Shown: positions 17,544-25,043, numbered from the stretch's first letter. The stretch: DNA of 40,455 nucleotides from Arcicella sp. (GCA_025354645.1 JANXML010000213.1:1-40455); one strand, 5' to 3'. Program-made: numbers and translations. Notes: generated by a model from the letters alone, not told the origin.

Positions 17544-17674
17544 GGCACGCAAATGATGCAGATGCTTCGCAATGCAGATTTTCACAGATTTTCTTAAATA
17601 TCCAGAAAAAGTATTGTAATAATTTTATCTGCGAAAATCTGCGTTGCCGAAGGCATCTGCGTAATCAGCGTGCC
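17544..17674. repeat. Long imperfect inverted repeat between the two YeeE/YedE genes
   Basis: The left arm 17544-17589 (GGCACGCAAATGATGCAGAT...) and right arm 17627-17674 (ATCTGCGAAAATCTGCGTTG...GCGTGCC) pair over 46-48 nt with roughly 80-85 percent identity. A 37-nt loop lies between. The element spans most of the gap from the upstream stop (17679) to the downstream ATG (17525). Confidence 0.85.
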
Positions 17675-17678
17675 ATTT

Positions 17679-18242
17679 TTAAAAAGTTAGTAAAAAAGGT
17701 AAAATTAACCAAGTCATCACGAAGCCACCGACCATGAAACATATCGTGGCGATGAGTGATGGAACTTGCAAATTCGATAAGCCCATAATAGCGTGTCCAG
17801 ACGTGCAACCACCCGCCCAACGAGTGCCAAAACCTACTAAAAATCCGCCTAAGATCATGAAAATGAAGCCTTTGAGCGTAAAAAGGTTTTGGAAATTGAA
17901 CAAATCGGTTGGTAATAAACCCGAAAAATCTTTGATGCCCAAAGCCGCTAATTCTTGTTGCGTTTGTGGATTTATCACAATGTCGTTTGGATTTGTAAGG
18001 AAGTAATTTCCAATAAATCCGCCTAAAACGATACCCGCCACGAAAAATAAATTCCAAGATTCTTTCTTCCAATCGTACTTGAAAAACTCTATATTGGCAG
18101 GAATACAAGCCGCACAAACATGGCGAAGCGAAGAGGAAATCCCGAAGGATTTATTACCCAAAATTAATAAAAGGGGAACGGTCAAGCCAATCAATAGCCC
18201 CGAAATTGACCAATGCCAAGGCTGGCGAAGGAGTTCTAACAT
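17679..18242 (-). CDS. YeeE/YedE-family sulfur transporter subunit
   Basis: This 187-residue membrane protein has CAACIP near residues 43-46 and the family motif GTRWAGGCTSGHAIMGL with Cys146. These cysteines are the kind that relay thiosulfate-like ions through YeeE/YedE (TsuA) channels. Hydrophobic segments lie around residues 12-30, 64-82, 120-138 and 162-185. It is paired with the DUF6691-like gene downstream and stands in the same run as the metallo-beta-lactamase/rhodanese and TauE/SafE genes, a common arrangement for sulfur handling. The ATG at 18242 fits the first membrane segment. Confidence 0.88.
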   Translation of the reverse strand: MLELLRQPWHWSISGLLIGLTVPLLLILGNKSFGISSSLRHVCAACIPANIEFFKYDWKKESWNLFFVAGIVLGGFIGNYFLTNPNDIVINPQTQQELAALGIKDFSGLLPTDLFNFQNLFTLKGFIFMILGGFLVGFGTRWAGGCTSGHAIMGLSNLQVPSLIATICFMVGGFVMTWLILPFLLTF

Positions 18243-18255
18243 TTTTTTAGTGGTT

Positions 18256-18426
18256 TTATAATTTGATGGTTTTCTTTAAATCTTTTGCCCAACAATCATT
18301 TGTTTCAACGATTTTATCTTTCATGGTTCCCCAAATAGCTTTCATATTTGATTTATGAACAATAGATGATTTTTTAGCTTTTTCTTTTGACACTTTTTTG
18401 CTTGATGAATGCTGTAATCCTACCAT
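18256..18426 (-). CDS. Possible small lysine-rich protein (56 residues)
   Basis: A short frame from the ATG at 18426 to TAA at 18256-18258 encodes a basic 56-residue peptide containing SKKVSKEKAKKSS and ending IVETNDCWAKDLKKTIKL. It overlaps the 3' end of the gene at 18374-18760 by 53 nt in another frame. An inner ATG at 18345 would give 29 residues without overlap. The second half looks protein-like (Trp, Cys, amphipathic). I do not recognise a family; it may be real or chance. Confidence 0.35.
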   Translation of the reverse strand: MVGLQHSSSKKVSKEKAKKSSIVHKSNMKAIWGTMKDKIVETNDCWAKDLKKTIKL

Positions 18427-18760
18427 TTTCTGAATACATCAACGTTAATCTATTTTTCGTTAAAGATACTATTTCATTACAAGTTATAGAATTATCAGGG
18501 TTGACTTCATTGAGAAATACAGGCTTATTTTGGTTTAAAATTACATTCTTAACTTTACAATTATTACCTAAGAAGAAAGAGCCTTTTTCTTCTAATTCAT
18601 CGTCATAATACTGATAGAGAGTACCGCCTTTAAATACAATAATATTTAATTTATCTTTCTCAGAAACCCATTTTCCAGATAAATTAGCTGCATTTTGGCT
18701 ATAAGAAACAGTACGAATGAAAAGTATTAGGATACAATAAATGATTGTTCTTTTTAACAT
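18374..18760 (-). CDS. Small exported protein, unknown function
   Basis: This 128-residue protein has a signal peptide (LKRTIIYCILILFIRTVSYS, then QNAANLSGKW). The mature part is beta-rich: GKWVSEKDKLNIIVFKGG, YQYYDDELEEKGSFF, ILNQNKPVFLNEV and RLTLMYSENGRITAF. This pattern recalls small lipocalin-like proteins that start with a GKW strand, but no named family is certain. It lies 28 nt after the metallo-beta-lactamase/rhodanese gene on the same strand and is probably cotranscribed with the sulfur genes, although nothing in it indicates a sulfur role. Confidence 0.65.
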   Translation of the reverse strand: MLKRTIIYCILILFIRTVSYSQNAANLSGKWVSEKDKLNIIVFKGGTLYQYYDDELEEKGSFFLGNNCKVKNVILNQNKPVFLNEVNPDNSITCNEIVSLTKNRLTLMYSENGRITAFIKQKSVKRKS

Positions 18761-18788
18761 GATTTAGTTTTAATTTACGGGTACAAAC

Positions 18789-20222
18789 TTACAATAAAAT
18801 CCCAGTCCCAACAATCGCCCCAAACCCTCCTTCAATATTTACCACATTATGATAACCCCTTGATTTTAAGATACTTGCTGCTACCATCGACCGATAACCG
18901 CCTGCACAATGCACATAATTTGGTTCTTCTTTATCAAACTCTGTCATCAATTCCGAAATCTGAGCTAAGGGAATATTCTCGGCTTCTTTGATGTGTCCCG
19001 CTTCAAATTCAGTGGTTTTTCTTACGTCTTTAATTTTGATTCGTTTTTCGTTTTTCGATGTTTGATGTTCGCTTTTGCCGTGGTCAATGTCCCCACTGAC
19101 CACTCGCTGATAAATATCCGCAAACTCATTTGCCGTGATTGAATTAATATCATCCACTTCTTTTCCAGCCATTTTCCATGCCTCTAAACCGCCTTTCAAA
19201 TAGCCCAATACGTTATCATAACCCACTCTTGCCAAGCGTTTTACTACTTCTTCTTCACGTCCTTCGTCTGCCACAATCAAGATTTCTTGCTGAATATCCC
19301 TCACGAGCGTACCCACCCAAGGAGCAAAATCGCCATCAATTCCAATAAAAATCGACCTCGGAATAAAGCCTTTTCCAAAAGCATCTGGCTTGCGAGTATC
19401 AATAATCAGGGCATCGGTAGCATTCACCAATTCTTCAAATGCTGCGGGTTCGTGTGCCGTCAAACCACGCTCCATTACTTTCGTAACTGCCTGAATACCA
19501 GTCTTATTCAATAGTACATTCTTCGGAAAATAAAACGGCGGTGGTGTCAATCCATCCGTTACGGCTTCGATAAATTGCTCCTTCGTTTGGGGCTGTAAAG
19601 CATAATTTACCGCCTTTTGATGCCCCAAAGTATCAGACGTTTCCTTCGACATATTTTTGCCACAAGCCGACCCCGCCCCGTGTGCAGGATAAACAATCAC
19701 ATCATCCGCCAAAGGCATAATTTTCTGATGCAAAGAATCATACAAATGCCCCGCCAAATCATCCATCGTTAGCGAGCCGTTTTGGGCTAAATCTGGACGA
19801 CCTACATCACCAATAAACAAAGTATCGCCCGAAAACAAAGCCTTTTCTTTACCATCTTCATCAAACAACAAATAACAACTCGATTCCATCGTATGCCCAG
19901 GCGTGTGCAAGACTTTTAGGGTTATATTTCCCAGCTTAAACACCTGATTATCAGACGCTAACAATGCCTCAAACGTTGGATTTGCCTTTGGTCCATAGAT
20001 AATCGGAGCATTGGTTTTCTGAGATAATTCCACGTGTCCTGATACAAAATCAGCGTGAAAATGGGTTTCGAAAATGTACTTAATCGTGGCATTATTCCGC
20101 TTGGCTTTTTCGATGTACGAACTCACCTCACGCAAGGGATCAATGATGGCAACTTCTCCCTCCGACTCAATATAATAAGCCCCCTGAGCCAAACAGCCCG
20201 TATATATTTGTTCAATTTTCAT
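18789..20222 (-). CDS. Metallo-beta-lactamase-fold persulfide dioxygenase-like protein with two rhodanese domains
   Basis: This 477-residue cytoplasmic protein has an N-terminal metallo-beta-lactamase domain (THFHADFVSGH near residue 56, HTPGHTMESSCYLLF, FSGDTLFIGDVGRPDL, YPAHGAG), as in ETHE1-like persulfide dioxygenases. Rhodanese domain 1 (about 265-360) has VADEGREEE where the active cysteine is expected, so it is probably inactive. Rhodanese domain 2 (about 395-477) has the active loop HCAGGYRS. It likely oxidises or relays sulfane sulfur to sulfite or thiosulfate, fitting the TauE/SafE and YeeE neighbours. The start is the ATG at 20222; a longer frame begins inside the repeat at 20228. 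The interdomain linker (about 373-396, SGDIDHGKSEHQTSKNEK) is made of two repeat pieces. Confidence 0.9.
   Translation of the reverse strand: MKIEQIYTGCLAQGAYYIESEGEVAIIDPLREVSSYIEKAKRNNATIKYIFETHFHADFVSGHVELSQKTNAPIIYGPKANPTFEALLASDNQVFKLGNITLKVLHTPGHTMESSCYLLFDEDGKEKALFSGDTLFIGDVGRPDLAQNGSLTMDDLAGHLYDSLHQKIMPLADDVIVYPAHGAGSACGKNMSKETSDTLGHQKAVNYALQPQTKEQFIEAVTDGLTPPPFYFPKNVLLNKTGIQAVTKVMERGLTAHEPAAFEELVNATDALIIDTRKPDAFGKGFIPRSIFIGIDGDFAPWVGTLVRDIQQEILIVADEGREEEVVKRLARVGYDNVLGYLKGGLEAWKMAGKEVDDINSITANEFADIYQRVVSGDIDHGKSEHQTSKNEKRIKIKDVRKTTEFEAGHIKEAENIPLAQISELMTEFDKEEPNYVHCAGGYRSMVAASILKSRGYHNVVNIEGGFGAIVGTGILL
19038..19103 (-). repeat. Two repeat families joined in frame in the interdomain linker
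   Basis: Bases 19080-19103 are a 24-bp copy of the GTGGTCGGTG hairpin (stem with one mismatch pair, loop TCCC), which on the coding strand encodes VSGDIDHG. Bases 19038-19071 are a GAACATC / ATCGAAAAACGAA word that also forms the inverted repeat at 25291-25350, and encode EHQTSKNEKRI. Together they make a basic linker between the rhodanese domains without breaking the frame. Confidence 0.75.
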
Positions 20223-20227
20223 ATCAT

Positions 20228-20288
20228 GTAGCACGGGAATTCGTCCCGTGAAGCGTCGTCAATTACACGGAACAGATTTCCGTACTAC
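20228..20288. repeat. Diverged REP-like double hairpin between sulfur genes
   Basis: GTAG, hairpin CACGGGA-ATTCG-TCCCGTG, linker AAGCGTCGTCAATTA, hairpin ACGGAA-CAGAT-TTCCGT, CTAC. The ends and the linker match REP elements 1-3 (AAGCGTTGTCCAATTA), but the stems are different. It overlaps the last codons of the methyltransferase gene (stop at 20259) and ends 5 nt from the ATG of the next gene (20222). Confidence 0.85.
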
Positions 20289-20861
20289 AAAAACAAAAAA
20301 CAACTCATTCCCCTCTCTCGGCTTCACAGAATTATAACAAGGCTCTAAAACCTTAATTTCAAATTGTTCCGAAAACAAGCCTAAATATTCCTCCCGACTT
20401 CCGCCAAAAGGGGGATTTTTAGGAAACTGTACACCGAAAAGTAAACCTGCTAATTTTCCGTTTTTCGCCAGTAATTCACTCATTTTCTGAACGTATTTTG
20501 TGCGTAAATCAGAATCTAAGGCACAGAAAAACGTTTGTTCTAAAATCAGGTCGTACTCGCCCGTATGAGCAAAAAAATCACCTTCAATTATTGTAACCTG
20601 TTGATATTCAGATAGATTTTCCCTCATTTTCTCCACTGCCAAAGGGGCAATATCAATGACCGTTACGTGCTGAAAACCTTGTTCAGCCAAATAACGAGCC
20701 TCATGTCCACTTCCACAACCAGGCATCAAAATACGGAGATTTTTATCCGTCAATTAGTCGATATATGCCTTCAAAGGAGGGGAAGGTGCTTTCAAATCCC
20801 AACTCGTTTCTTGGTTGGCGTAACGGTTGTTCCAGTAATTTTTTGTAAGAAATTCAGACAT
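20259..20861 (-). pseudogene. TPMT-like S-adenosylmethionine methyltransferase, interrupted by a nonsense codon
   Basis: From the ATG at 20861 the frame encodes SEFLTKNYWNNRYANQETSW and DLKAPSPPLKAYID, the typical N-terminus of the thiopurine methyltransferase-like family. It then hits TAA at 20754-20756 (codon 36) and continues in the same frame as LTDKNLRILMPGCGSGHEAR (SAM motif I), VIDIAPLAVEKMRE and IIEGDFF, to 20259. One C-to-T change of a CAA glutamine codon would explain it. No frameshift is needed. A TTG after the stop could restart translation of the 164-residue SAM domain, but without the N-terminal substrate lid. The C-terminal residues RKSVPCN are encoded by the REP-like element. 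A sequencing error cannot be excluded. Confidence 0.85.
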
Positions 20862-20872
20862 TTTTTGGGATT

Positions 20873-21062
20873 AAACACGGATTTCACGGATTGGACACGG
20901 ATAGAAAGTTTTTTTAAGGGAAATTGCAAAAATAAGAGTACCGTTTAACTTCCCGAAAGTTATTTCTACTTTCGGGAAGTTCCTCCAAATCAAACATGGT
21001 ACGTTTAAATTTGAAATTTCCCTAAAATAATCAATCCGTGTCCAATCCCTAAAATCCGTGTG
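20873..21062. repeat. Nested inverted repeats between the methyltransferase and TauE genes
   Basis: The outer arms (20873-20902, AAACACGGATTTCACGGATT...; and about 21033-21061, ATCCGTGTCCAATCCCTAAA...) are near reverse complements. Inside, AGGGAAATTGCAAA pairs with TTTGAAATTTCCCT. In the centre, 20947-20959 (AACTTCCCGAAAG) and 20969-20981 form a perfect 13-bp stem with a 9-nt loop. Three layers fill the whole gap between the two genes. No T-run follows the central stem, so it is not a standard terminator. Confidence 0.85.
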
Positions 21063-21069
21063 CCATAAA

Positions 21070-21867
21070 TTATTTTAAAACTAACTCTTTAATCAATATC
21101 CACGCTCCCATCACCAACGTGAACCAGCCAAAAGCGGGTTTTAATTGTTGGTTATCCAAACGTTTAGAAAGTTTTGTGCCAATCAATACGCCAACGAGAG
21201 CAAGCCCGATAAATGTTCCCAGAAAAATCCAATTAATTTGGTGTTTTCCTATGTCGCCCGTGAAACCAATGAGGGAATTAATCGCAATAATCATCAGCGA
21301 AGTTCCCACGGCTAATTTCATCGGAAGTTTTACAAAATTGGTCAAAACGGGAATAATCAAAAAACCCCCGCCCACGCCCACAAAGCCCGTTAGCATACCT
21401 ACAACAAAACCTTCCATGAAAATTAAACCGTAATTTACTCGTTTTATTGCCTCAGAAATCGAGTCCACTTCCTTCCTTTTCTTAATCATTGCCCGTGAAG
21501 CCAAAACCATTAATAAGGCAAACGTAATCATAATCAACGCATTTTTTGTCAGGATAAAATCTCCGAATTGTGCAATTTCTTGCGGTATTAAAGGCATGAA
21601 ATATTTACGAGTAACAAACACCATTATAAAGGATGGAAACGAAAAAAACATGGCTGTTTTAGGACTCGCCAAGCCTTTTCGCAAATAATTAATCGAAGCC
21701 ATTGCCGACGAAGAACCCACAATCAAAAGCGAATAAGCCGTTGCCAAAGGTGGGTCAATTCTGAAAATATACACCAACACAGGAACCGTCATAATCGAAC
21801 CGCCACCACCTAATAAGCTGAGTAACAAGCCAATAACAATCGCTAAAAAGTAGCCTATTAAATCCAT
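21070..21867 (-). CDS. TauE/SafE-family sulfite/sulfur anion exporter
   Basis: This 265-residue protein has about eight membrane segments and the two repeated family motifs: GLLLSLLGGGGSIMTVPVLV near the N-terminus and GMLTGFVGVGGGFLIIPVL near residue 155, then AVGTSLMIIAINSL. TauE/SafE proteins export sulfite, sulfoacetate or other sulfur anions. It is first in the minus-strand run with the persulfide dioxygenase-like and YeeE/YedE genes, consistent with removing the sulfite they produce. A strong promoter match lies just upstream (21893-21923). The direction of transport and the exact anion are inferred from context. Confidence 0.9.
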   Translation of the reverse strand: MDLIGYFLAIVIGLLLSLLGGGGSIMTVPVLVYIFRIDPPLATAYSLLIVGSSSAMASINYLRKGLASPKTAMFFSFPSFIMVFVTRKYFMPLIPQEIAQFGDFILTKNALIMITFALLMVLASRAMIKKRKEVDSISEAIKRVNYGLIFMEGFVVGMLTGFVGVGGGFLIIPVLTNFVKLPMKLAVGTSLMIIAINSLIGFTGDIGKHQINWIFLGTFIGLALVGVLIGTKLSKRLDNQQLKPAFGWFTLVMGAWILIKELVLK

Positions 21868-21892
21868 AAAAGTTAATACAAATGATTATTCG

Positions 21893-21923
21893 CAAAATTA
21901 ATCATTGTGTTTCTCCAAAGCAA
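21893..21923 (-). promoter_or_regulatory. Bacteroidota-type promoter for the sulfur operon
   Basis: On the minus strand TTG (21923-21921), 20 nt, then TAATTTTG (21900-21893) matches the TTG-N19/20-TAnnTTTG consensus. The predicted transcript starts shortly before the TauE/SafE ATG at 21867. No regulator gene of the ArsR or Crp type lies beside it. Confidence 0.65.
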
Positions 21924-22003
21924 CATACTTAATTTTAGTGCAGTTTGGTCAATAAAACAATTTAGTGTACCATTTTGTATTAAATTAAACTCAACATGAA
22001 TCA

Positions 22004-22426
22004 ATGATTTTATCTATTTACTTGTTTTTCAATATTTTACCCCAAGAATTTCGTCATCAAATTAATTTAGATGAATCTTCGCCGTACCCAAAATTCAACA
22101 TCGAATTGAATCACGAAAAGTATGAAAAAAAATTGAATTTCAGAGAAGGATTAATTTTGATTTACATTCCAAAACGCAAAAAATTTGCCTACATGGATGC
22201 CAACGCCAACGCAATCATTCCCCCACAATACGATGAATTTTTATGGTTTGGCGAAGGACTTGCTCCCGTGCGGAAAGGCAAAAATTGGGGATATATCAAT
22301 ACAAAAATGGAATTAGTGATTCCATTTTTGTATGACAAAATTGGTCTTTTCCATCAAGGAAAAGCAGATGTAAAGATTGGTAAAAAAATAACTCAAATTG
22401 ATACAAAGGGGCAAATAATCAAATGA
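22004..22426 (+). CDS. WG-repeat protein, small
   Basis: This 140-residue protein contains two to three WG-type beta repeats: FAYMDANANAIIPPQYDEF, GLAPVRKGKNWGYINTKMEL with VIPFLYDKI, and ADVKIGKKITQIDTKGQII. The N-terminus is hydrophobic (MILSIYLFFNILPQEF) and may be a weak signal peptide. WG-repeat proteins are abundant in Bacteroidota and mostly uncharacterised. The last 8 nt overlap the convergent HMG-CoA lyase gene. There is no neighbour that indicates a role. Confidence 0.75.
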   Translation: MILSIYLFFNILPQEFRHQINLDESSPYPKFNIELNHEKYEKKLNFREGLILIYIPKRKKFAYMDANANAIIPPQYDEFLWFGEGLAPVRKGKNWGYINTKMELVIPFLYDKIGLFHQGKADVKIGKKITQIDTKGQIIK

Positions 22427-23264
22427 AAATATTTCGACTTATTTCCACAGCTTTCGCAAACTCCTCTTTATCTAACCTTAATTCAACTCCTTGATTTTCA
22501 AAGTATTGTATCATATTTTGCGTATTAATATTTCCCACCAATTCATCTTCCGCCATCGGGCAACCACCAAAACCACCAATGGCTCCATCAAATCTACGGC
22601 AACCCGCTTGGTAGGCAGATTCAATTTTCATTTGCCAATTTTCAGATGTTGCATGAAAATGTCCGCCAAATTCAATGTCAGGATATTGAGGAATTAGGTT
22701 TGTGAAAAGTTCTGTGATTATTTGATTATCAGCTACGCCCACCGTATCAGAAAGGGCAATAATTTTAATGCCCAGATCACGCATTTTTTCTGCCCAATCC
22801 ATTACAATCTCAGCATTAAAAACATCGCCATAAGGATTTCCAAAACCCATCGAAAAATAGATAACCATCTCTTTATCAGCTTTTTGACAAAGATTCTGAA
22901 TCGCCTCAACCGTCTTGAAGGCTTCCGAAATTGAACTATTGGTGTTTCGTTGTTGGAAAGTTTCAGAAATTGAAAACGGAAAACCTAAATATTTGATTCT
23001 GGGGAAATTAATTGCCATTTCTGCCCCTCTAAAATTGGCAATAATGGCTAATAGTTTTGTGTCAGATTCTTGTAATGCCTCATACACCTGTGCGGTATCT
23101 GCCATTTGTGGAATGGCTTTGGGCGAAACAAAACTGCCAAAATCAAGCGTATCAAAACCAACTTTCAGAAGCTGATTCAAATATTCAATCTTCTTTTCAG
23201 TCGGAATAAAATTCGCCCAACCTTGCATAGCATCACGTGGGCATTCGATGAGTTTTAATTTCAT
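22419..23264 (-). CDS. Hydroxymethylglutaryl-CoA lyase
   Basis: This 281-residue protein has the HMGL-like TIM barrel: ECPRDAMQGWANFIP (metal-binding Asp and catalytic Arg), LDFGSFVSPKAIPQMADT, LSDTVGVADN, GGHFHATSENW (metal histidines), and GAIGGFGGCPMAEDELVGN, which carries the HMG-CoA lyase signature cysteine in the GxGGCP loop. It cleaves HMG-CoA to acetyl-CoA and acetoacetate, the end of leucine breakdown. The length is slightly under the usual 300, all motifs are present. It stands alone between a WG protein and a lipoprotein gene. The ATG at 23264 matches the family start. Confidence 0.92.
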   Translation of the reverse strand: MKLKLIECPRDAMQGWANFIPTEKKIEYLNQLLKVGFDTLDFGSFVSPKAIPQMADTAQVYEALQESDTKLLAIIANFRGAEMAINFPRIKYLGFPFSISETFQQRNTNSSISEAFKTVEAIQNLCQKADKEMVIYFSMGFGNPYGDVFNAEIVMDWAEKMRDLGIKIIALSDTVGVADNQIITELFTNLIPQYPDIEFGGHFHATSENWQMKIESAYQAGCRRFDGAIGGFGGCPMAEDELVGNINTQNMIQYFENQGVELRLDKEEFAKAVEISRNIFI

Positions 23265-23310
23265 TTGTTATTGATGAATTATCAGTAAATATCCAACAAG
23301 ATAAGGACAT

Positions 23311-23343
23311 AAAAAAATCCCGCTCATCGCTGAAACGGGATTT
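23311..23343 (-). terminator. Intrinsic terminator of the DUF4136 lipoprotein gene
   Basis: On the minus strand AAATCCCG, a 13-nt loop, CGGGATTT, then a run of T. The 8-bp stem and T-run lie about 40 nt after the stop at 23383. It also separates this gene from the lyase gene downstream. Confidence 0.85.
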
Positions 23344-23382
23344 ACAAAATAAGGTTAGGCTATTAAATCAAAATAAGGGAAA

Positions 23383-23955
23383 TTACTTTCTTGAAATAGC
23401 CTTCATATTATCAAAACCCGCACGATTTGGATATTCAAGCATAATTTTGCTTACCACATCATACACCAAGGCTTCACGGTCTTTGCGATTACGCTCATTA
23501 ATTTCACCTTTTACATAACCTTGCCAAATCATATCTTTTGATTTTCCATCATACAGATTAATCACAATTCTATCTTCCTCATAATTGCGAGAAGATGTTT
23601 GATTGAACCCGCCATAACGATAACCCCAATAAGGCGAAAAGTTATTATTAGATTGCACAGATTGTAGATTCTGGGAATCCGTTGAGAAACCAACCAAAAT
23701 ATCAGCATTGCTTGCCGTAAATTTATAACCTCTGTTTTCCATCTCACGGGTCATCGCTTGGGTCATGCGTTTGATCATTAACTTACTGCCCATCACAGCA
23801 TCTTGCGGTGCTTGCGTAGGATTGTAAAAACCATAAGTTGTGTATTGAGAAAAATTTGTTTGACGGTCATAATCAGAACGAACCATCAAAGAAGGGCTAC
23901 AGCTACTCATCCCGAGCAACAAAGCCAAAGCGAAGACATTAATTATTACTTTCAT
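23383..23955 (-). CDS. DUF4136-type lipoprotein
   Basis: This 190-residue protein starts MKVIINVFALALLLGMSSCS, a lipoprotein signal with the cysteine at residue 19. DUF4136-like features follow: RSDYDRQTNFSQYTTYGFY, IKRMTQAMTREMENRGYKF, ADILVGFSTDSQ, then IVINLYDGKSKDMIWQGYVKGE and the C-terminal YDVVSKIMLEYP. These envelope proteins are common and of unknown function. The ATG at 23955 is preferred over an upstream in-frame ATG because it begins directly with the signal peptide. It has its own terminator and is probably monocistronic. Confidence 0.85.
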   Translation of the reverse strand: MKVIINVFALALLLGMSSCSPSLMVRSDYDRQTNFSQYTTYGFYNPTQAPQDAVMGSKLMIKRMTQAMTREMENRGYKFTASNADILVGFSTDSQNLQSVQSNNNFSPYWGYRYGGFNQTSSRNYEEDRIVINLYDGKSKDMIWQGYVKGEINERNRKDREALVYDVVSKIMLEYPNRAGFDNMKAISRK

Positions 23956-24440
23956 TTTACAAAAAATAAGTGATTTAACATTAGTAAACAATCTGTAATT
24001 CAGATTAGTACGTATGTTGCATAGGCATTTGTAAAATGGGTTTTTAATATGCTGTTAATTATAAAGTAATAACAATACAATAACGCAAAAAAGTTTATCT
24101 GTATTACATTAATTACATAATTAGTTTTTCAAAAATTAGGCATTGTTATTGCTTACGTACAACCAAATAATATTCCGTACATTTTAAGTATTATGAGTTA
24201 AAATTTGGATTATTCCGTAAAATGCTTTTATAAGATAAGTCCAAACGAATAATGTATTGTTAATATTTGTTAATGGTCATTAAATATTTTAGCATTTTGT
24301 TGGGAAATAGTAGAACAACTATTATCTTTGATTTAACCTTTCGGGAATATCCCATGAAAGAACAAGCATTGTCACTAAAAAAAAATAAAACAGATACAAT
24401 TTGAATAAAAGCTTTACGTTAACTAAATAGATTTATCAAA
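23956..24440. other. Intergenic region (485 bp) with the sigma-factor promoter
   Basis: Very AT-rich and without a credible gene. It holds the promoter at 24300-24330 and a leader of about 100 nt before the sigma-factor ATG. A 16-codon frame in the leader (ATG at 24354) has no special features. A short dyad GGGAATATCCC lies at about 24343-24353. The rest shows nothing I can name. Confidence 0.5.
24300..24330 (+). promoter_or_regulatory. Bacteroidota-type promoter for the ECF sigma gene
   Basis: TTG (24300-24302), 20 nt, TATCTTTG (24323-24330). This matches the primary sigma consensus of Bacteroidota, so the gene is probably read by the housekeeping sigma and not only by its own product. The leader is about 100 nt. 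Confidence 0.7.
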
Positions 24441-25043
24441 ATGGAAAAAGTCCATGTTAACGACAGTGAACTTGTATCACTTTATATCAAAAATGGTGAC
24501 GAAAAAGCCTTCGAAACGCTTGTTCGCCGTTACAAATCCAAAGTTTATACCACGATTTATTTGATTGTTAAGGATACCTTCGTAGCCGAAGATTTAATGC
24601 AAGATGTTTTCATCAAAGCGGTAGATGTTCTTCGTTCGGGAAGGTATAACGATGAGGGTAAGTTTTTGCCGTGGGTGCTTAGAATAGCCCACAATATGGC
24701 AATTGATTATTTCCGTCGTGATAAACGCTATCCAAATGTTGTATTTGAAGATGGTAGTAGTGTATTCAACACGCTTGATTTTGCAGAAGACTCGTATGAG
24801 GACATTCAAATTCGTGAAGAATCACACGCTCATCTGAGAAGCCTGATTAAAATGCTTCCCGACACGCAGAGAGAGGTTTTAGTGATGCGTCATTATGAGG
24901 ACATGAGTTTTCAGGAAATTGCTGATGCCACTGGCGTAAGCATCAATACAGCACTTGGAAGAATGCGTTATGCGTTGATAAATCTACGCAAAATGATGAG
25001 CAAACATTCTCCAAGCTATGATACAAACCTTTACGCAGCATGA
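24441..25043 (+). CDS. ECF-type sigma-70 family RNA polymerase sigma factor
   Basis: This 200-residue protein has sigma region 2 (EKAFETLVRRYKSKVYTTIY, then AEDLMQDVFIKAVD and LPWVLRIAHNMAIDYFRRDK) and sigma region 4 (MLPDTQREVLVMRHYEDMSF and QEIADATGVSINTALGRMR, a helix-turn-helix). It binds core polymerase and directs it to a set of promoters. No classical membrane anti-sigma gene follows; instead a short frame of 81 residues overlaps its end by 26 nt. The promoter at 24300-24330 precedes it. Confidence 0.93.
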   Translation: MEKVHVNDSELVSLYIKNGDEKAFETLVRRYKSKVYTTIYLIVKDTFVAEDLMQDVFIKAVDVLRSGRYNDEGKFLPWVLRIAHNMAIDYFRRDKRYPNVVFEDGSSVFNTLDFAEDSYEDIQIREESHAHLRSLIKMLPDTQREVLVMRHYEDMSFQEIADATGVSINTALGRMRYALINLRKMMSKHSPSYDTNLYAA

